This document shows positions 25,864 through 33,875 of a DNA stretch of 64,000 nt, one piece after another. Source of the DNA: an uncultured Draconibacterium sp. (lineage in GTDB: Bacteria > Bacteroidota > Bacteroidia > Bacteroidales > Prolixibacteraceae); assembly GCF_963675065.1 (NCBI RefSeq), contig NZ_OY775906.1, positions 1,962,001 through 2,026,000 on the forward strand, in the 5' to 3' direction. The notes under the pieces are model-generated. The model was given only the letters and a program-made list of their open reading frames with translations, made no database searches and was not told the DNA's origin. How positions within the stretch are numbered: the stretch's first letter is position 1; every line of letters starts with the position of its first letter. A program made the translations under genes and the position numbers.

Positions 25864-26580
25864 TTATACAAAATGTTTCCTGATGAATAAACGGAAAACC
25901 AACCACAATAAAACTAAAAAGAAAATAAAACCAATCGCGATAAATAAAGCTATCGACTGGTTTTCTGTTGCCTGATCAACCGCCTGAAATACCCAGTGCG
26001 TTGGAAAAATGCCAAATAAATGGACAAACTTTTCCGGAACAAAAAAAGCTGCAATCGGTATCAACACCAACATATTAAACGCTTTTACATACACCATTCC
26101 CTGCATGCGGTTTTGTACTACCGAATTAACAGCTAAAGCATAAACGGGAACCACCAGCGCCGCCAAAAACGAAATCAGCAATATGGACACCACCGACAAC
26201 TCGCATATTGTTTGAACAAACAACAGAATCACGTTCAGAACAACCGTAAATAAATACGGAATCAGGAAACGGGAAACGATATACTCCTGCTTGCTTAGTG
26301 GTACAACACCATACACTTTAGCCACTTCCGACTCTTTTTCGTCGATCAAAACCATGGAATTTATAAAGCAAAATAGCTGTGTGTTTTCAATTACGCCAAC
26401 TACCAAAAACAAGGAAACATACGGCACAAGAAAAGCGTATTTCTCAAGCAGCGGAGGCACGGCCCAAATTATTAGCGCAAACAGAATTACAGGTAACACT
26501 AAAAATGATTTCAGCGATGAGTCACGAAAAATCAACTTAAAATCAGTAAAAGCAAGTTTAAATATCTTCTTCATCTCCAT
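25864..26580 (-). CDS. ABC exporter permease, second subunit (ABC-2 type)
   Basis: A 238-residue inner-membrane protein with about six hydrophobic segments (for example FLVLPVILFALIIWAVPPLL and IALFIAIGFIFFLVLLWLVF). An ABC-2-like intracellular stretch reads VLIDEKESEVAKVYGVVPLS. It starts 4 bp after the first permease gene and is the last gene of the TetR-ATPase-permease-permease operon. Two dissimilar permeases with one ATPase recall exporters annotated as fluoroquinolone export systems in actinobacteria; the substrate is unknown. Confidence 0.8.
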   Translation of the reverse strand: MEMKKIFKLAFTDFKLIFRDSSLKSFLVLPVILFALIIWAVPPLLEKYAFLVPYVSLFLVVGVIENTQLFCFINSMVLIDEKESEVAKVYGVVPLSKQEYIVSRFLIPYLFTVVLNVILLFVQTICELSVVSILLISFLAALVVPVYALAVNSVVQNRMQGMVYVKAFNMLVLIPIAAFFVPEKFVHLFGIFPTHWVFQAVDQATENQSIALFIAIGFIFFLVLLWLVFRLFIRKHFV

Positions 26581-26584
26581 TGCT

Positions 26585-27289
26585 TTATTGATGAACTATT
26601 TTACTTGAAAATCGCCGAAATGCCAGCCAGTAAAAAAGTGGGATAAAAACCACAATCGAACTTATAGCATAAACAAAATTAATTGAAGTGCCGCTAATCG
26701 AATAATCAATTAGCTCAACGCTTCCCTGAATGGGGAGAATATATTTCACCACGCCCAACTCCAAAACTCCGAGATATTGAATGAGTGGCAGATTTACAAA
26801 TACAAGGAACATGGGAATGGAAGTCATCGTAAACTTTAGGATCTCATCTGAAAAAGTAAGCATGTATAATCCCAGCAATGCTGAAAGAACAGAAATAGCA
26901 AGCGAGCCAATTGCAAACAGCGCAATATTAAAATCGAATCCTTTTACCGAAAATGCCAGTCCCAGTGAACAAACCACCCCGATGAGAGAAATGGAAACAA
27001 CTTTCGAAATCAGCAAATGATGCAGGTTGAAGGGCGTTACAAATATTGCCTGCAAAATCTGATGTTTAAGCTCGATATAAATGGCCAATGCAATAAAAAA
27101 GTAACCAATTACCGACGGATCATTCAAAACAAGTGCTACCACCAATTTATCCAAACCGTTAATATCGCGCAGAAAATACAGCACGAGGCCGTATATCAAC
27201 GTAACCGCGAAACTGACCGCGATAATGCTATTCTTTTGCAGCAAAACAAACTGCCATTTTAGTTGTGAGCCAAAACTATTCATGATCAA
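26585..27289 (-). CDS. ABC exporter permease, first subunit (ABC-2 type)
   Basis: A 234-residue membrane protein with six predicted helices (IIAVSFAVTLIYGLVLYFL; VIGYFFIALAIYIELK; IGVVCSLGLAFSV; ALLGLYMLTF; TSIPMFLVFVNLPLI; AISSIVVFIPLFYWLAF). The QAIFVTPFNLHHLLISK stretch resembles the cytoplasmic coupling segment of ABC-2 exporters. Its start overlaps the ATPase gene by 14 bp, so the two are translationally coupled. Likely forms a heterodimeric channel with the protein at 25864. Confidence 0.8.
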   Translation of the reverse strand: MIMNSFGSQLKWQFVLLQKNSIIAVSFAVTLIYGLVLYFLRDINGLDKLVVALVLNDPSVIGYFFIALAIYIELKHQILQAIFVTPFNLHHLLISKVVSISLIGVVCSLGLAFSVKGFDFNIALFAIGSLAISVLSALLGLYMLTFSDEILKFTMTSIPMFLVFVNLPLIQYLGVLELGVVKYILPIQGSVELIDYSISGTSINFVYAISSIVVFIPLFYWLAFRRFSSKIVHQ

Positions 27290-28130
27290 GCGATTTTCCG
27301 GTTACACGTATAAAAACCTCCTCCAAAGTAGCTTCAAGCGTACGAATACGCTTTACCTTATCCTGTTTTATAAAGTCCAGAAATTCCGGATTTACACCCA
27401 GATTATTCAGCGGAAATTCTTCCGACTCACCACTTTTCAAATCAACTTTAACAGCTTCTTTACCGTAACTGCTTTTCAGGTTGCGCGGAGTGTCAGTGAG
27501 CACGAGTTTTCCATCTACGATAAACGATACGCGGTCGCAGATACCATCGGCCGTTTCCATGCTGTGAGTGGTTACAAAAATGGTTTTTCCACGGTTTTTC
27601 AGATCCAGAATGTGCTGTTTTATTTTGTGTGCATTTACCGGATCGAGGCCGGTTGTTGGCTCATCAAAAAACAAAATATCAGGATCGTGCTGAATGGCGC
27701 GAATAAAATTCAGGCGCATTTTCATTCCTTTCGAATAAGTCTCTACCGGTTTATCCATGGCATCAAGCAGGTCAACCATTTCAAAAAGTTCGGAACTGGT
27801 TTTTTGTTTACCATCCGGGTAAAAAGCAGCAAACAACTCCAGGTTTTCCTTCCCCGTTAATTTTAGGTAATGGTTGGGCAACTCAAAACCAACACCAATC
27901 CGCTCGAAATACGAATTGTTCCACTCCGAAAGGTTTTTACCATCAATTTTTACCTGTCCTTTGTAGCCTTCCAGAATTTTGTACAACACTTTCTGTGCGG
28001 TACTTTTCCCGGCTCCTGAAGGCCCGAGAAAACCAAATATCTCACCTTTTGTAATCGAAAAGTCAAGACCTTTTAATGTCGGGCCATCATTTCCGGGGTA
28101 TTGAAACACCAAATTTTCAACCTGTATCAT
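27276..28130 (-). CDS. ABC exporter ATP-binding protein
   Basis: A 284-residue ATPase with a complete nucleotide-binding domain: Walker A GPSGAGKST, signature YSKGMKMRL (a SGG variant usual in ABC-2 drug exporters), Walker B ILFFDEPTTGLDP and switch His in VTTHSM. Residues about 215-284 form the C-terminal extension seen in this class. It lies 4 bp after the TetR gene and powers the two permeases downstream. Export of a toxic compound sensed by the TetR protein is the inference. Confidence 0.93.
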   Translation of the reverse strand: MIQVENLVFQYPGNDGPTLKGLDFSITKGEIFGFLGPSGAGKSTAQKVLYKILEGYKGQVKIDGKNLSEWNNSYFERIGVGFELPNHYLKLTGKENLELFAAFYPDGKQKTSSELFEMVDLLDAMDKPVETYSKGMKMRLNFIRAIQHDPDILFFDEPTTGLDPVNAHKIKQHILDLKNRGKTIFVTTHSMETADGICDRVSFIVDGKLVLTDTPRNLKSSYGKEAVKVDLKSGESEEFPLNNLGVNPEFLDFIKQDKVKRIRTLEATLEEVFIRVTGKSLDHE

Positions 28131-28134
28131 TCGT

Positions 28135-28794
28135 TTAGTTTTTGTTAAAAGCCGGCTTGGCCAGTTTTATATAATCAGCTACTACCTGCATCAATTCGTT
28201 CATTTTCCCAAAATAAACCGGCTGTTGCTTTTCTATACTAACTTTTGGATTGATTACGCCCATCACTTCCAGCTGCTCCTGAATACTGATGCCCAGTTTA
28301 TACAAAAAGAATCCTTGTGTTTTTACCGGAATATCAGAACGAAACAAGCCCTTTTGCACCTCATATTCCGCCATCTTTTCAAACCCTGTCACAACCTGCG
28401 ATAGCAATTCGTTGTACAAATGTTTGATGGAAGGTGAATTGAGGTTTTGTGTCAGGTTATGCAAAAAATGACTTTGCAAGGGATTTTCATCATCGAACTG
28501 AAATCCATATACATATAAATCAGAAAAATAAGTCCAGAAATCAGAGTAATCCTCTCTTTTTAATGAGGCTGTGTACCGAGACTTTACCGCCACCGATTCA
28601 CCTACCAAATACATAAACAAATCAAGTTTATCGTTGAAATACTGGTAAATACTGCCTTTGGCAATTCCCAGCTGTTTCACCACCATCGAGATAGAAGCTT
28701 CGTCGTAGGTCTTTACAGCAAACTCTCTCAAAAAAGCATCTGTGATCTGCTTTTTCTTTTCTTCTTTTAGTTTTATGAATGTTTCTTTTGGCAT
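28135..28794 (-). CDS. TetR-family repressor of the ABC exporter operon
   Basis: A 219-residue regulator with the N-terminal TetR helix-turn-helix (about 12-55: ITDAFLREFAVKTYDEASIS and GIAKGSIYQYFNDKLDLFMYL) and a variable C-terminal ligand domain. It is the first gene of its operon. Two copies of an operator-like sequence lie immediately upstream and bracket a good -7 element, so autorepression together with repression of the exporter is likely. Confidence 0.9.
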   Translation of the reverse strand: MPKETFIKLKEEKKKQITDAFLREFAVKTYDEASISMVVKQLGIAKGSIYQYFNDKLDLFMYLVGESVAVKSRYTASLKREDYSDFWTYFSDLYVYGFQFDDENPLQSHFLHNLTQNLNSPSIKHLYNELLSQVVTGFEKMAEYEVQKGLFRSDIPVKTQGFFLYKLGISIQEQLEVMGVINPKVSIEKQQPVYFGKMNELMQVVADYIKLAKPAFNKN

Positions 28795-28799
28795 AATTA

Positions 28800-28845
28800 T
28801 GACTACCTGGTCACAAATGTAAAAATAAACATGACTACCCGGTCA
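28800..28845 (-). promoter_or_regulatory. TetR promoter with two operator copies
   Basis: TGACTACCTGGTCA (28800-28813) and TGACTACCCGGTCA (28832-28845) are near-identical, each with TGAC/GTCA dyad ends, spaced 32 bp (three helical turns). Between them, the minus-strand -7 element TACATTTG lies at 28814-28821, exactly matching TAnnTTTG. The upstream copy would cover the -33 region and the downstream copy the start site. Confidence 0.7.
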
Positions 28846-29031
28846 GAAACAGTATAAAATGAATCCATGTTTTACAACAACCTTATGTCATAAACACACA
28901 GGTAAAGCCCCTGAAACAATTTCAGGTTAACGACAGAACAAACACAAAAAATAGTATTAACAACAGTTGAACCCAATTCAACCCATTTATCAAGCTGCAA
29001 TACAGGCAATTAACATCTATACGTAAAGGTT

Positions 29032-29742
29032 TTAGGATTGAAGTTTTTGTATCACCGCATCTTTATAACTGCGGCTTACCGGAATTTGCTTCTTACCGAT
29101 TTCGATTATCTCTGAAGTGAATGAGTTGATAGCATTAACGGCCACTATAAATGAGCGATGCACGCGCAGAAAATCCTGCTGAGGCAATTTGGCTTCGATG
29201 CTTGAAATGGTTTCGCGGGTTACAACTGTTTTATCAACCAGGTGTATCTTAATATAATCGGCAAGACTTTCGATGAAGAGGATCTCCGGGAAATTTATTT
29301 TTATCATTTTCCGGTCGGAGCGCACAAATACCGATTCGCTTTTCTCGGGCTCAATCCGTGCCGGCTCGTCAAAATCCACTTGCTGATTCTCGCTCAGGTA
29401 TTTATTAATACTTTGCATCAGGCGACCAAACGAAATGGGTTTCAGCAAATAATCCACCGCTTGCAAATCAAAACCATCAACAGCATACTCGCGATAGGCA
29501 GTGGTAAAAATCACTTTTACCGAATTATTAATGGATTTGGCGAATGATAAACCCGAAATCTCCGGCATATTTATATCGAGAAAAACCAAATCGATAGGCT
29601 GACTACTGATTACATTAAATGCCTCGATAGCATTTTTACATAACGCAACCACTTCAACGGTTTCGATCTTCCGGAGATGGCTCTCCAGAATTTCGCGTGC
29701 CATGGGCTCGTCATCGACTATAATACATCGTATTTTACTCAT
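29032..29742 (-). CDS. LytTR-family response regulator
   Basis: A 236-residue regulator with a receiver domain (1-120; IIVDDEPMAREIL, phospho-acceptor Asp56 in VFLDINMPEISG, Lys in LLKPISFG) and a LytTR DNA-binding domain (about 135-236; ILFIESLADYIKIHLVDKTV, RVHRSFIVAVNAI). It overlaps the sensor kinase gene by 8 bp. LytTR pairs in this phylum often control adjacent membrane-protein genes; the divergent gene at 31032 is the obvious candidate. Confidence 0.94.
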   Translation of the reverse strand: MSKIRCIIVDDEPMAREILESHLRKIETVEVVALCKNAIEAFNVISSQPIDLVFLDINMPEISGLSFAKSINNSVKVIFTTAYREYAVDGFDLQAVDYLLKPISFGRLMQSINKYLSENQQVDFDEPARIEPEKSESVFVRSDRKMIKINFPEILFIESLADYIKIHLVDKTVVTRETISSIEAKLPQQDFLRVHRSFIVAVNAINSFTSEIIEIGKKQIPVSRSYKDAVIQKLQS

Positions 29743-30820
29743 CTTCCCGTTCTGATTGTTTTGTTTTTGTCAGGTCGCAAATTACAAGTTTTGCGTTGTA
29801 CCAGTTCTCCTTTATTTCGTTTGTAAGCTCATAATTATTAGGGTAATTTAAATCCAGTCGTTTCCGGATATTCAACAGCCCAAGCCCGCCATTTTTATAT
29901 TCGTTATCCTCTTGAATAAATGAATTTCCTATCACAAATTCCAGGCAATCATTGACAACCCGAACTTCAATTTTTATCCTCAAAAATCCATCCACTAAGT
30001 TACCATGTTTAAAGGCATTTTCAACAAAAGGGATTAACAACATGGGCGCCACCTGAATTTCATCATTAATTTCAGATGCACTAAAATCAACTTTCAACGT
30101 ATCCTGAAAACGCACTTTTTCCAATTCAATGTATTCCTGAATATGAAGCACTTCCTCTTTTAAACTTACCAGTGGTTTATTTACCTGGTACAAAATATAA
30201 TCCAGCAAATTCGAAAGTTTCAGGATAATATCGGGCGTTTGTTTCGACTGCTTCAGGGCAAAACCATATATTGTATTTAAGGTATTAAATAGAAAATGCG
30301 GATGGATCTGGCGTTTTAAATAGTGCAACTCCTGCTCTTTTAACTGAAGTTGCGTTTCCAGAATTTTGTTCTGTAACTCTTTGTTTGCAGTAGCTGTTTT
30401 AAAGCTCTGATTTAGAATGCTCACAAAACTAATTACGCCAACAACAATTATAACCAGCAGCAGAACAAAAAAGAAATTCTTGCTCATTGGCGGCATCTCA
30501 TTCAGGTTAAATTTGAGCACAAGAATAAGACAGGTATAAATAAGCAAGGAAATAACGTAGGAAATATACACGATTGTATAAAAGCTGTATAGGGCAAACT
30601 TCCAGTAACGTTTAGCCAGCAGATACCGCGGAATAAGACGGTAATTCACAAAATAAGTAACGCCAATGGTTAGCGGCAACAACCCACTTGAAAACCACAG
30701 CGCATAATCTACCTTATCAGAATTGTAGCTAAAAAAATAGAAAAAGAAAAACCAAACCGCCACCCAAAACAGGGCATGGAAAAGGATCGTTTTAAAGTTT
30801 ATTTTTTTCAAAAGGTTCAT
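29735..30820 (-). CDS. LytS-type sensor histidine kinase
   Basis: A 361-residue membrane kinase. Four transmembrane helices fill residues about 10-140, followed by a short coiled stretch (NKELQNKILETQLQLKEQEL) and the His_kinase box YLKRQIHPHFLFNTLNTIYG, with the phospho-acceptor His in the HPHFLFN core. The ATPase domain has PFVENAFKHG and GGLGLLNIRKRL. It has no recognisable extracellular sensor domain. It is co-transcribed with the LytTR regulator downstream. Confidence 0.93.
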   Translation of the reverse strand: MNLLKKINFKTILFHALFWVAVWFFFFYFFSYNSDKVDYALWFSSGLLPLTIGVTYFVNYRLIPRYLLAKRYWKFALYSFYTIVYISYVISLLIYTCLILVLKFNLNEMPPMSKNFFFVLLLVIIVVGVISFVSILNQSFKTATANKELQNKILETQLQLKEQELHYLKRQIHPHFLFNTLNTIYGFALKQSKQTPDIILKLSNLLDYILYQVNKPLVSLKEEVLHIQEYIELEKVRFQDTLKVDFSASEINDEIQVAPMLLIPFVENAFKHGNLVDGFLRIKIEVRVVNDCLEFVIGNSFIQEDNEYKNGGLGLLNIRKRLDLNYPNNYELTNEIKENWYNAKLVICDLTKTKQSEREDE

Positions 30821-30996
30821 TAATACAATACTACTGATTTTTCATGAACCGGCATTTTTTTAGCGACGAATTGCGGGTTTTATTCGCTTTGTTGCATTTA
30901 TAATATTTCATTTTCGGTTTATAAACGTAATTTTGAAAAAACACGTACAGAATCGTCCATCTGTCGCAATAAATTAAATACAATCAATTTCCGACT

Positions 30997-31004
30997 TACA
31001 TTTG
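30997..31004 (+). promoter_or_regulatory. -7 promoter element of the ExbB/MotA-like gene
   Basis: TACATTTG matches TAnnTTTG exactly, 28 bp before the ATG at 31032. A TTG at 31002, in frame with the gene, lies within this element and is therefore not the start. Confidence 0.55.
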
Positions 31005-31031
31005 ATTAGTATTTATTTAAAAACAAAAATT

Positions 31032-31409
31032 ATGAATGGATTAATAAGCAAACTTAACGATGGCGGCCCTGCTTTTACCTACATTATTGTACTTACATTT
31101 TTGGTACTAATCGCGCTTTTTGTACGTGGGATTTTAAGTAAAGGCGACAAGTACAAAACCATTGAACTGATGAAATCGATAAGCTGGTTTGCCGTAGCCT
31201 GGGGATTTTTGGGGCGTACTTTCGGACTGATAATGATCTTCGATAAAGTTCAGGCCATGGGCGATGTAGCACCAAGTGTTTTTGCCGATGGATTAAAAAT
31301 AGCATTGGTTGCTCCTTTGTGCGGAATTCTTGTTTTTGCGTTAACACGATTAGGAATTGTTGTACTTATCGGTATTCAGAAAAACTTTAAACCCAAGGAA
31401 CAACTATAG
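31032..31409 (+). CDS. Small ExbB/TolQ/MotA-like integral membrane protein
   Basis: A 125-residue protein with three hydrophobic helices (AFTYIIVLTFLVLIALFVRG; SWFAVAWGFLGRTFGLIMIF; LKIALVAPLCGILVFALTRL). The second and third resemble the proton-channel helices of MotA/TolQ/ExbB proteins, including the ADGLKIALVAP pattern. It lacks the long cytoplasmic domain of those proteins and no partner (ExbD/MotB) gene is beside it. The ATG at 31032 is chosen because the upstream TTG lies in the promoter. It is divergent from the LytTR two-component operon and is its likely target. The function is unknown. Confidence 0.65.
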   Translation: MNGLISKLNDGGPAFTYIIVLTFLVLIALFVRGILSKGDKYKTIELMKSISWFAVAWGFLGRTFGLIMIFDKVQAMGDVAPSVFADGLKIALVAPLCGILVFALTRLGIVVLIGIQKNFKPKEQL

Positions 31410-31515
31410 ACCTGGGCATTACTCAATTGCTTACACGAAGTTAGCGAGTTGAAACAATTGCAAAAAATCTGCCCCCGAACATTAATTAGCGTTTAACAAG
31501 AATTTAAAAAAACAT

Positions 31516-32772
31516 ATGAAAAACGGACGAAGAATAGCCGTCGCAATTCTACTCACTATTTGTTTTCAACTATTGGTACATGCTCAGCCAAACTCAAACA
31601 TCCAGTTCCTCAAAAAGGTAGGTGTACCTGACAGTATTTACTCCAATGTATTAGACGAATCGAGGGAGATTTATATTCAAATCCCCGAAAGTTATAATCC
31701 TGAGAAAAACCAGAAATACCCCGTTGTTTTTATTTTAGATGGAGAAGTATTTCTTCCAACAGTTAGTGATGTTCACGACTATTATAGTGGAGGTTTTATG
31801 CCCGAGATGGTTCTTGTAGGAATATCAAATGCAAATAACAGGATCAGAGACTTAACCACATCAAGCATAGAAACTAAATATGGAATGCCCTTTAACGAAA
31901 AAAACGGCGAGGCACATAACTTCATCACTTTCATTGAAAATGAACTTATTCCATATATTGAAAAAAAGTATCCTGTGACAAACTACAGAACGTTAATCGG
32001 ACATTCGTACGGAGGTTTGTTTTCCATTTATACGCTACTGCATTACCCTCATTTATTTGCCAACTACCTGGCTATTGATCCCAGTCTTGATTGGGACGAC
32101 CAAAAGTTGGTAAAAGAAACAGAAGCATTATTGGGCACTCAAAGCTATAAAAACAAAGCGTTGTTTATGTCGTTAAGCGGGCAATTGCACATGCAGAATG
32201 CCCAGGTTACAATAGATAACGTAATGCAGGACACAAGCGATTTTACGTTGTTTGCCCGTTCGAATATTGGCTTTGCAGATCTGGTAAAACAAAACAAAGA
32301 AAACGGATTGGCTTTCAACTGGAAATTTTATCCCAATGATATACATGGCACAATCCCCTTCCCTTCAATAATGGATGGATTGATATCGCTATTCAAATGG
32401 TATCAGATGGAAAATACGGACAAAATCAATTCATTCGACACTTCAAAAGAAGAGCTACTGCGCATTATAAAACACCGCGAAAAGAAACTGCACGATCATT
32501 TTGGATATACTGAACCTCCTTACCCTGAAGAACTATTGAATATGTCGGGGTATATGAATATGGATATGCAACAAGCCAAAAAGGCAAAAATGTATTTTGA
32601 ACTTACCATTGAGTATTATCCACAAAGTGCAAATGCTTACGATTCGATGGCGGATTATTACGAAGCGAAGGATGATTATAGTAATGCCATAAAATATGTA
32701 ACTAAAGCTTTTGAATTGAGTGGAAACGAATACTATAAACAGAGAATTGAAAGCCTCAAAGCCAAAGAATAA
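31516..32772 (+). CDS. Secreted esterase (Fes/IroE-like alpha/beta hydrolase) with C-terminal TPR-like region
   Basis: A 418-residue exported protein with signal peptide (AVAILLTICFQLLVHAQ). The PF00756-type esterase domain spans about 30-290, with nucleophile elbow LIGHSYGGLFSIY and a plausible catalytic His in FYPNDIHGTIP. Residues about 350-418 form one or two TPR-like helix pairs (AKMYFELTIEYYPQSANAYD and NAIKYVTKAFELSGNEYY). Family members cleave enterobactin-type or acyl and feruloyl esters. Substrate here is unknown. Length exceeds the family norm because of the TPR part. Confidence 0.85.
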   Translation: MKNGRRIAVAILLTICFQLLVHAQPNSNIQFLKKVGVPDSIYSNVLDESREIYIQIPESYNPEKNQKYPVVFILDGEVFLPTVSDVHDYYSGGFMPEMVLVGISNANNRIRDLTTSSIETKYGMPFNEKNGEAHNFITFIENELIPYIEKKYPVTNYRTLIGHSYGGLFSIYTLLHYPHLFANYLAIDPSLDWDDQKLVKETEALLGTQSYKNKALFMSLSGQLHMQNAQVTIDNVMQDTSDFTLFARSNIGFADLVKQNKENGLAFNWKFYPNDIHGTIPFPSIMDGLISLFKWYQMENTDKINSFDTSKEELLRIIKHREKKLHDHFGYTEPPYPEELLNMSGYMNMDMQQAKKAKMYFELTIEYYPQSANAYDSMADYYEAKDDYSNAIKYVTKAFELSGNEYYKQRIESLKAKE

Positions 32773-32817
32773 CAGAAAGAAATAAGCAAGTAACCAAGAA
32801 AGCCGGCAACTCTAAAC

Positions 32818-32899
32818 TGCCATTTCGAGTAGTAAGCGAGGAGAAATCTGATGCTTTTCTATAGTTAGTTTCAGATTTCTCTCTTCGTTCGAAATGACA
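32818..32899. repeat. Dispersed palindromic repeat, copy 1
   Basis: An 82 bp imperfect palindrome with outer arms TGCCATTTCGAG and CGAAATGACA and inner arms GAGAAATCTGA and TCAGATTTCTC. It shares its plan with copies at 33786 and 35590. It lies in the spacer between the esterase gene and the DUF5995 gene. Confidence 0.8.
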
Positions 32900-32987
32900 A
32901 TTCAATTTTAAGTCCCATCATATTGCAAAGCCTTCAACACTATCTCCGTTTGTTTGTTGCTTAGTAAAACACAAGCAAACGGAACAC

Positions 32988-33740
32988 ATGAAACCAATCG
33001 AAAACATTGATGACGTTATCCTTATCCTGGATTCCATTATTAAAGAATCGTTGAAAACCGGCGACACGCTGGGTTATTTTGCCGTGCTCTATCAAAAGGT
33101 GACAATTAAGGTAAAAGAGGAAATTCAGAATAATTACTTTGATGATGGACCGCGAATGGAAAAACTCGATGTTGTTTTTGCCAAACGTTACATCGAAGCT
33201 TATTTTGCCTGGAAGAATAACAAGCCGGTAACACAATCGTGGAAGATTGCTTTTACTGAAGCCTCAAACAATAATCTGCTGGTGATTCAACACCTTTTAC
33301 TGGGAATGAACGCCCATATTAATCTTGATCTTGGCATAGCTGCTGCTGAGATTTCGGAGCCAAATAAGATCGATGAGCTGGAAGAAGATTTTAAGCGAAT
33401 TAATGAAATTCTTGCTTCAATGGTAGACGAAGTTCAACAAGGACTTTCTTCCATCTGGCCTTTTTTACGAAAACTGCTTTTGTGGCTTGGTCAGGCCGAT
33501 AATTTGCTGGTTGATTTTAGTATGAAAATTGCCCGCAACGGAGCCTGGAAATATGCGAAAGAAATAGCTTCTGTTGAAAAAACTGGTTGGCCTAATACGA
33601 TCAAAATCAGAGATCAGAAAGTAGCCGATAAAACCCGGCTGATTACCGACCCGGGAAAAGTGATCCGGTTTCTATTCCAAATCATTCGCTGGACAGAACG
33701 CGGAACAGTCAGCGATAAAATCCAAAAATTAAGGCGATGA
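32988..33740 (+). CDS. DUF5995-like protein of unknown function
   Basis: A 250-residue soluble, mostly helical protein without signal peptide. The central segment LLVIQHLLLGMNAHINLDLGIA is typical of what I recall as the DUF5995 family; its conserved His and Asn residues could bind a metal, but no activity is known. It stands alone between two dispersed palindromes and converges on ftcD. Nothing suggests its role. Confidence 0.7.
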   Translation: MKPIENIDDVILILDSIIKESLKTGDTLGYFAVLYQKVTIKVKEEIQNNYFDDGPRMEKLDVVFAKRYIEAYFAWKNNKPVTQSWKIAFTEASNNNLLVIQHLLLGMNAHINLDLGIAAAEISEPNKIDELEEDFKRINEILASMVDEVQQGLSSIWPFLRKLLLWLGQADNLLVDFSMKIARNGAWKYAKEIASVEKTGWPNTIKIRDQKVADKTRLITDPGKVIRFLFQIIRWTERGTVSDKIQKLRR

Positions 33741-33785
33741 ATTTTTATTCACCGCCTTAGTTTATCCTTCAGTATCATATGTAAA

Positions 33786-33868
33786 TGTCATTTCGAACAA
33801 AGTGAGAAATCTGTAATTGAGTTCGCTTAAGTAAGAGATTTCTCAGTCGTTCCTCCTTCGAAATGACA
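33786..33868. repeat. Dispersed palindromic repeat, copy 2
   Basis: Outer arms TGTCATTTCGAA and TTCGAAATGACA pair perfectly; inner arms GAGAAATCT and AGATTTCTC also pair. It fills the gap between two convergent genes and could act as a bidirectional terminator. Confidence 0.8.
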
Positions 33869-33875
33869 AACAAAG

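Noticed and set aside
31002..31031. TTG start for the ExbB/MotA-like protein
   Set aside because: It also lies inside a TACATTTG -7 element; the ATG at 31032 is the sensible start.
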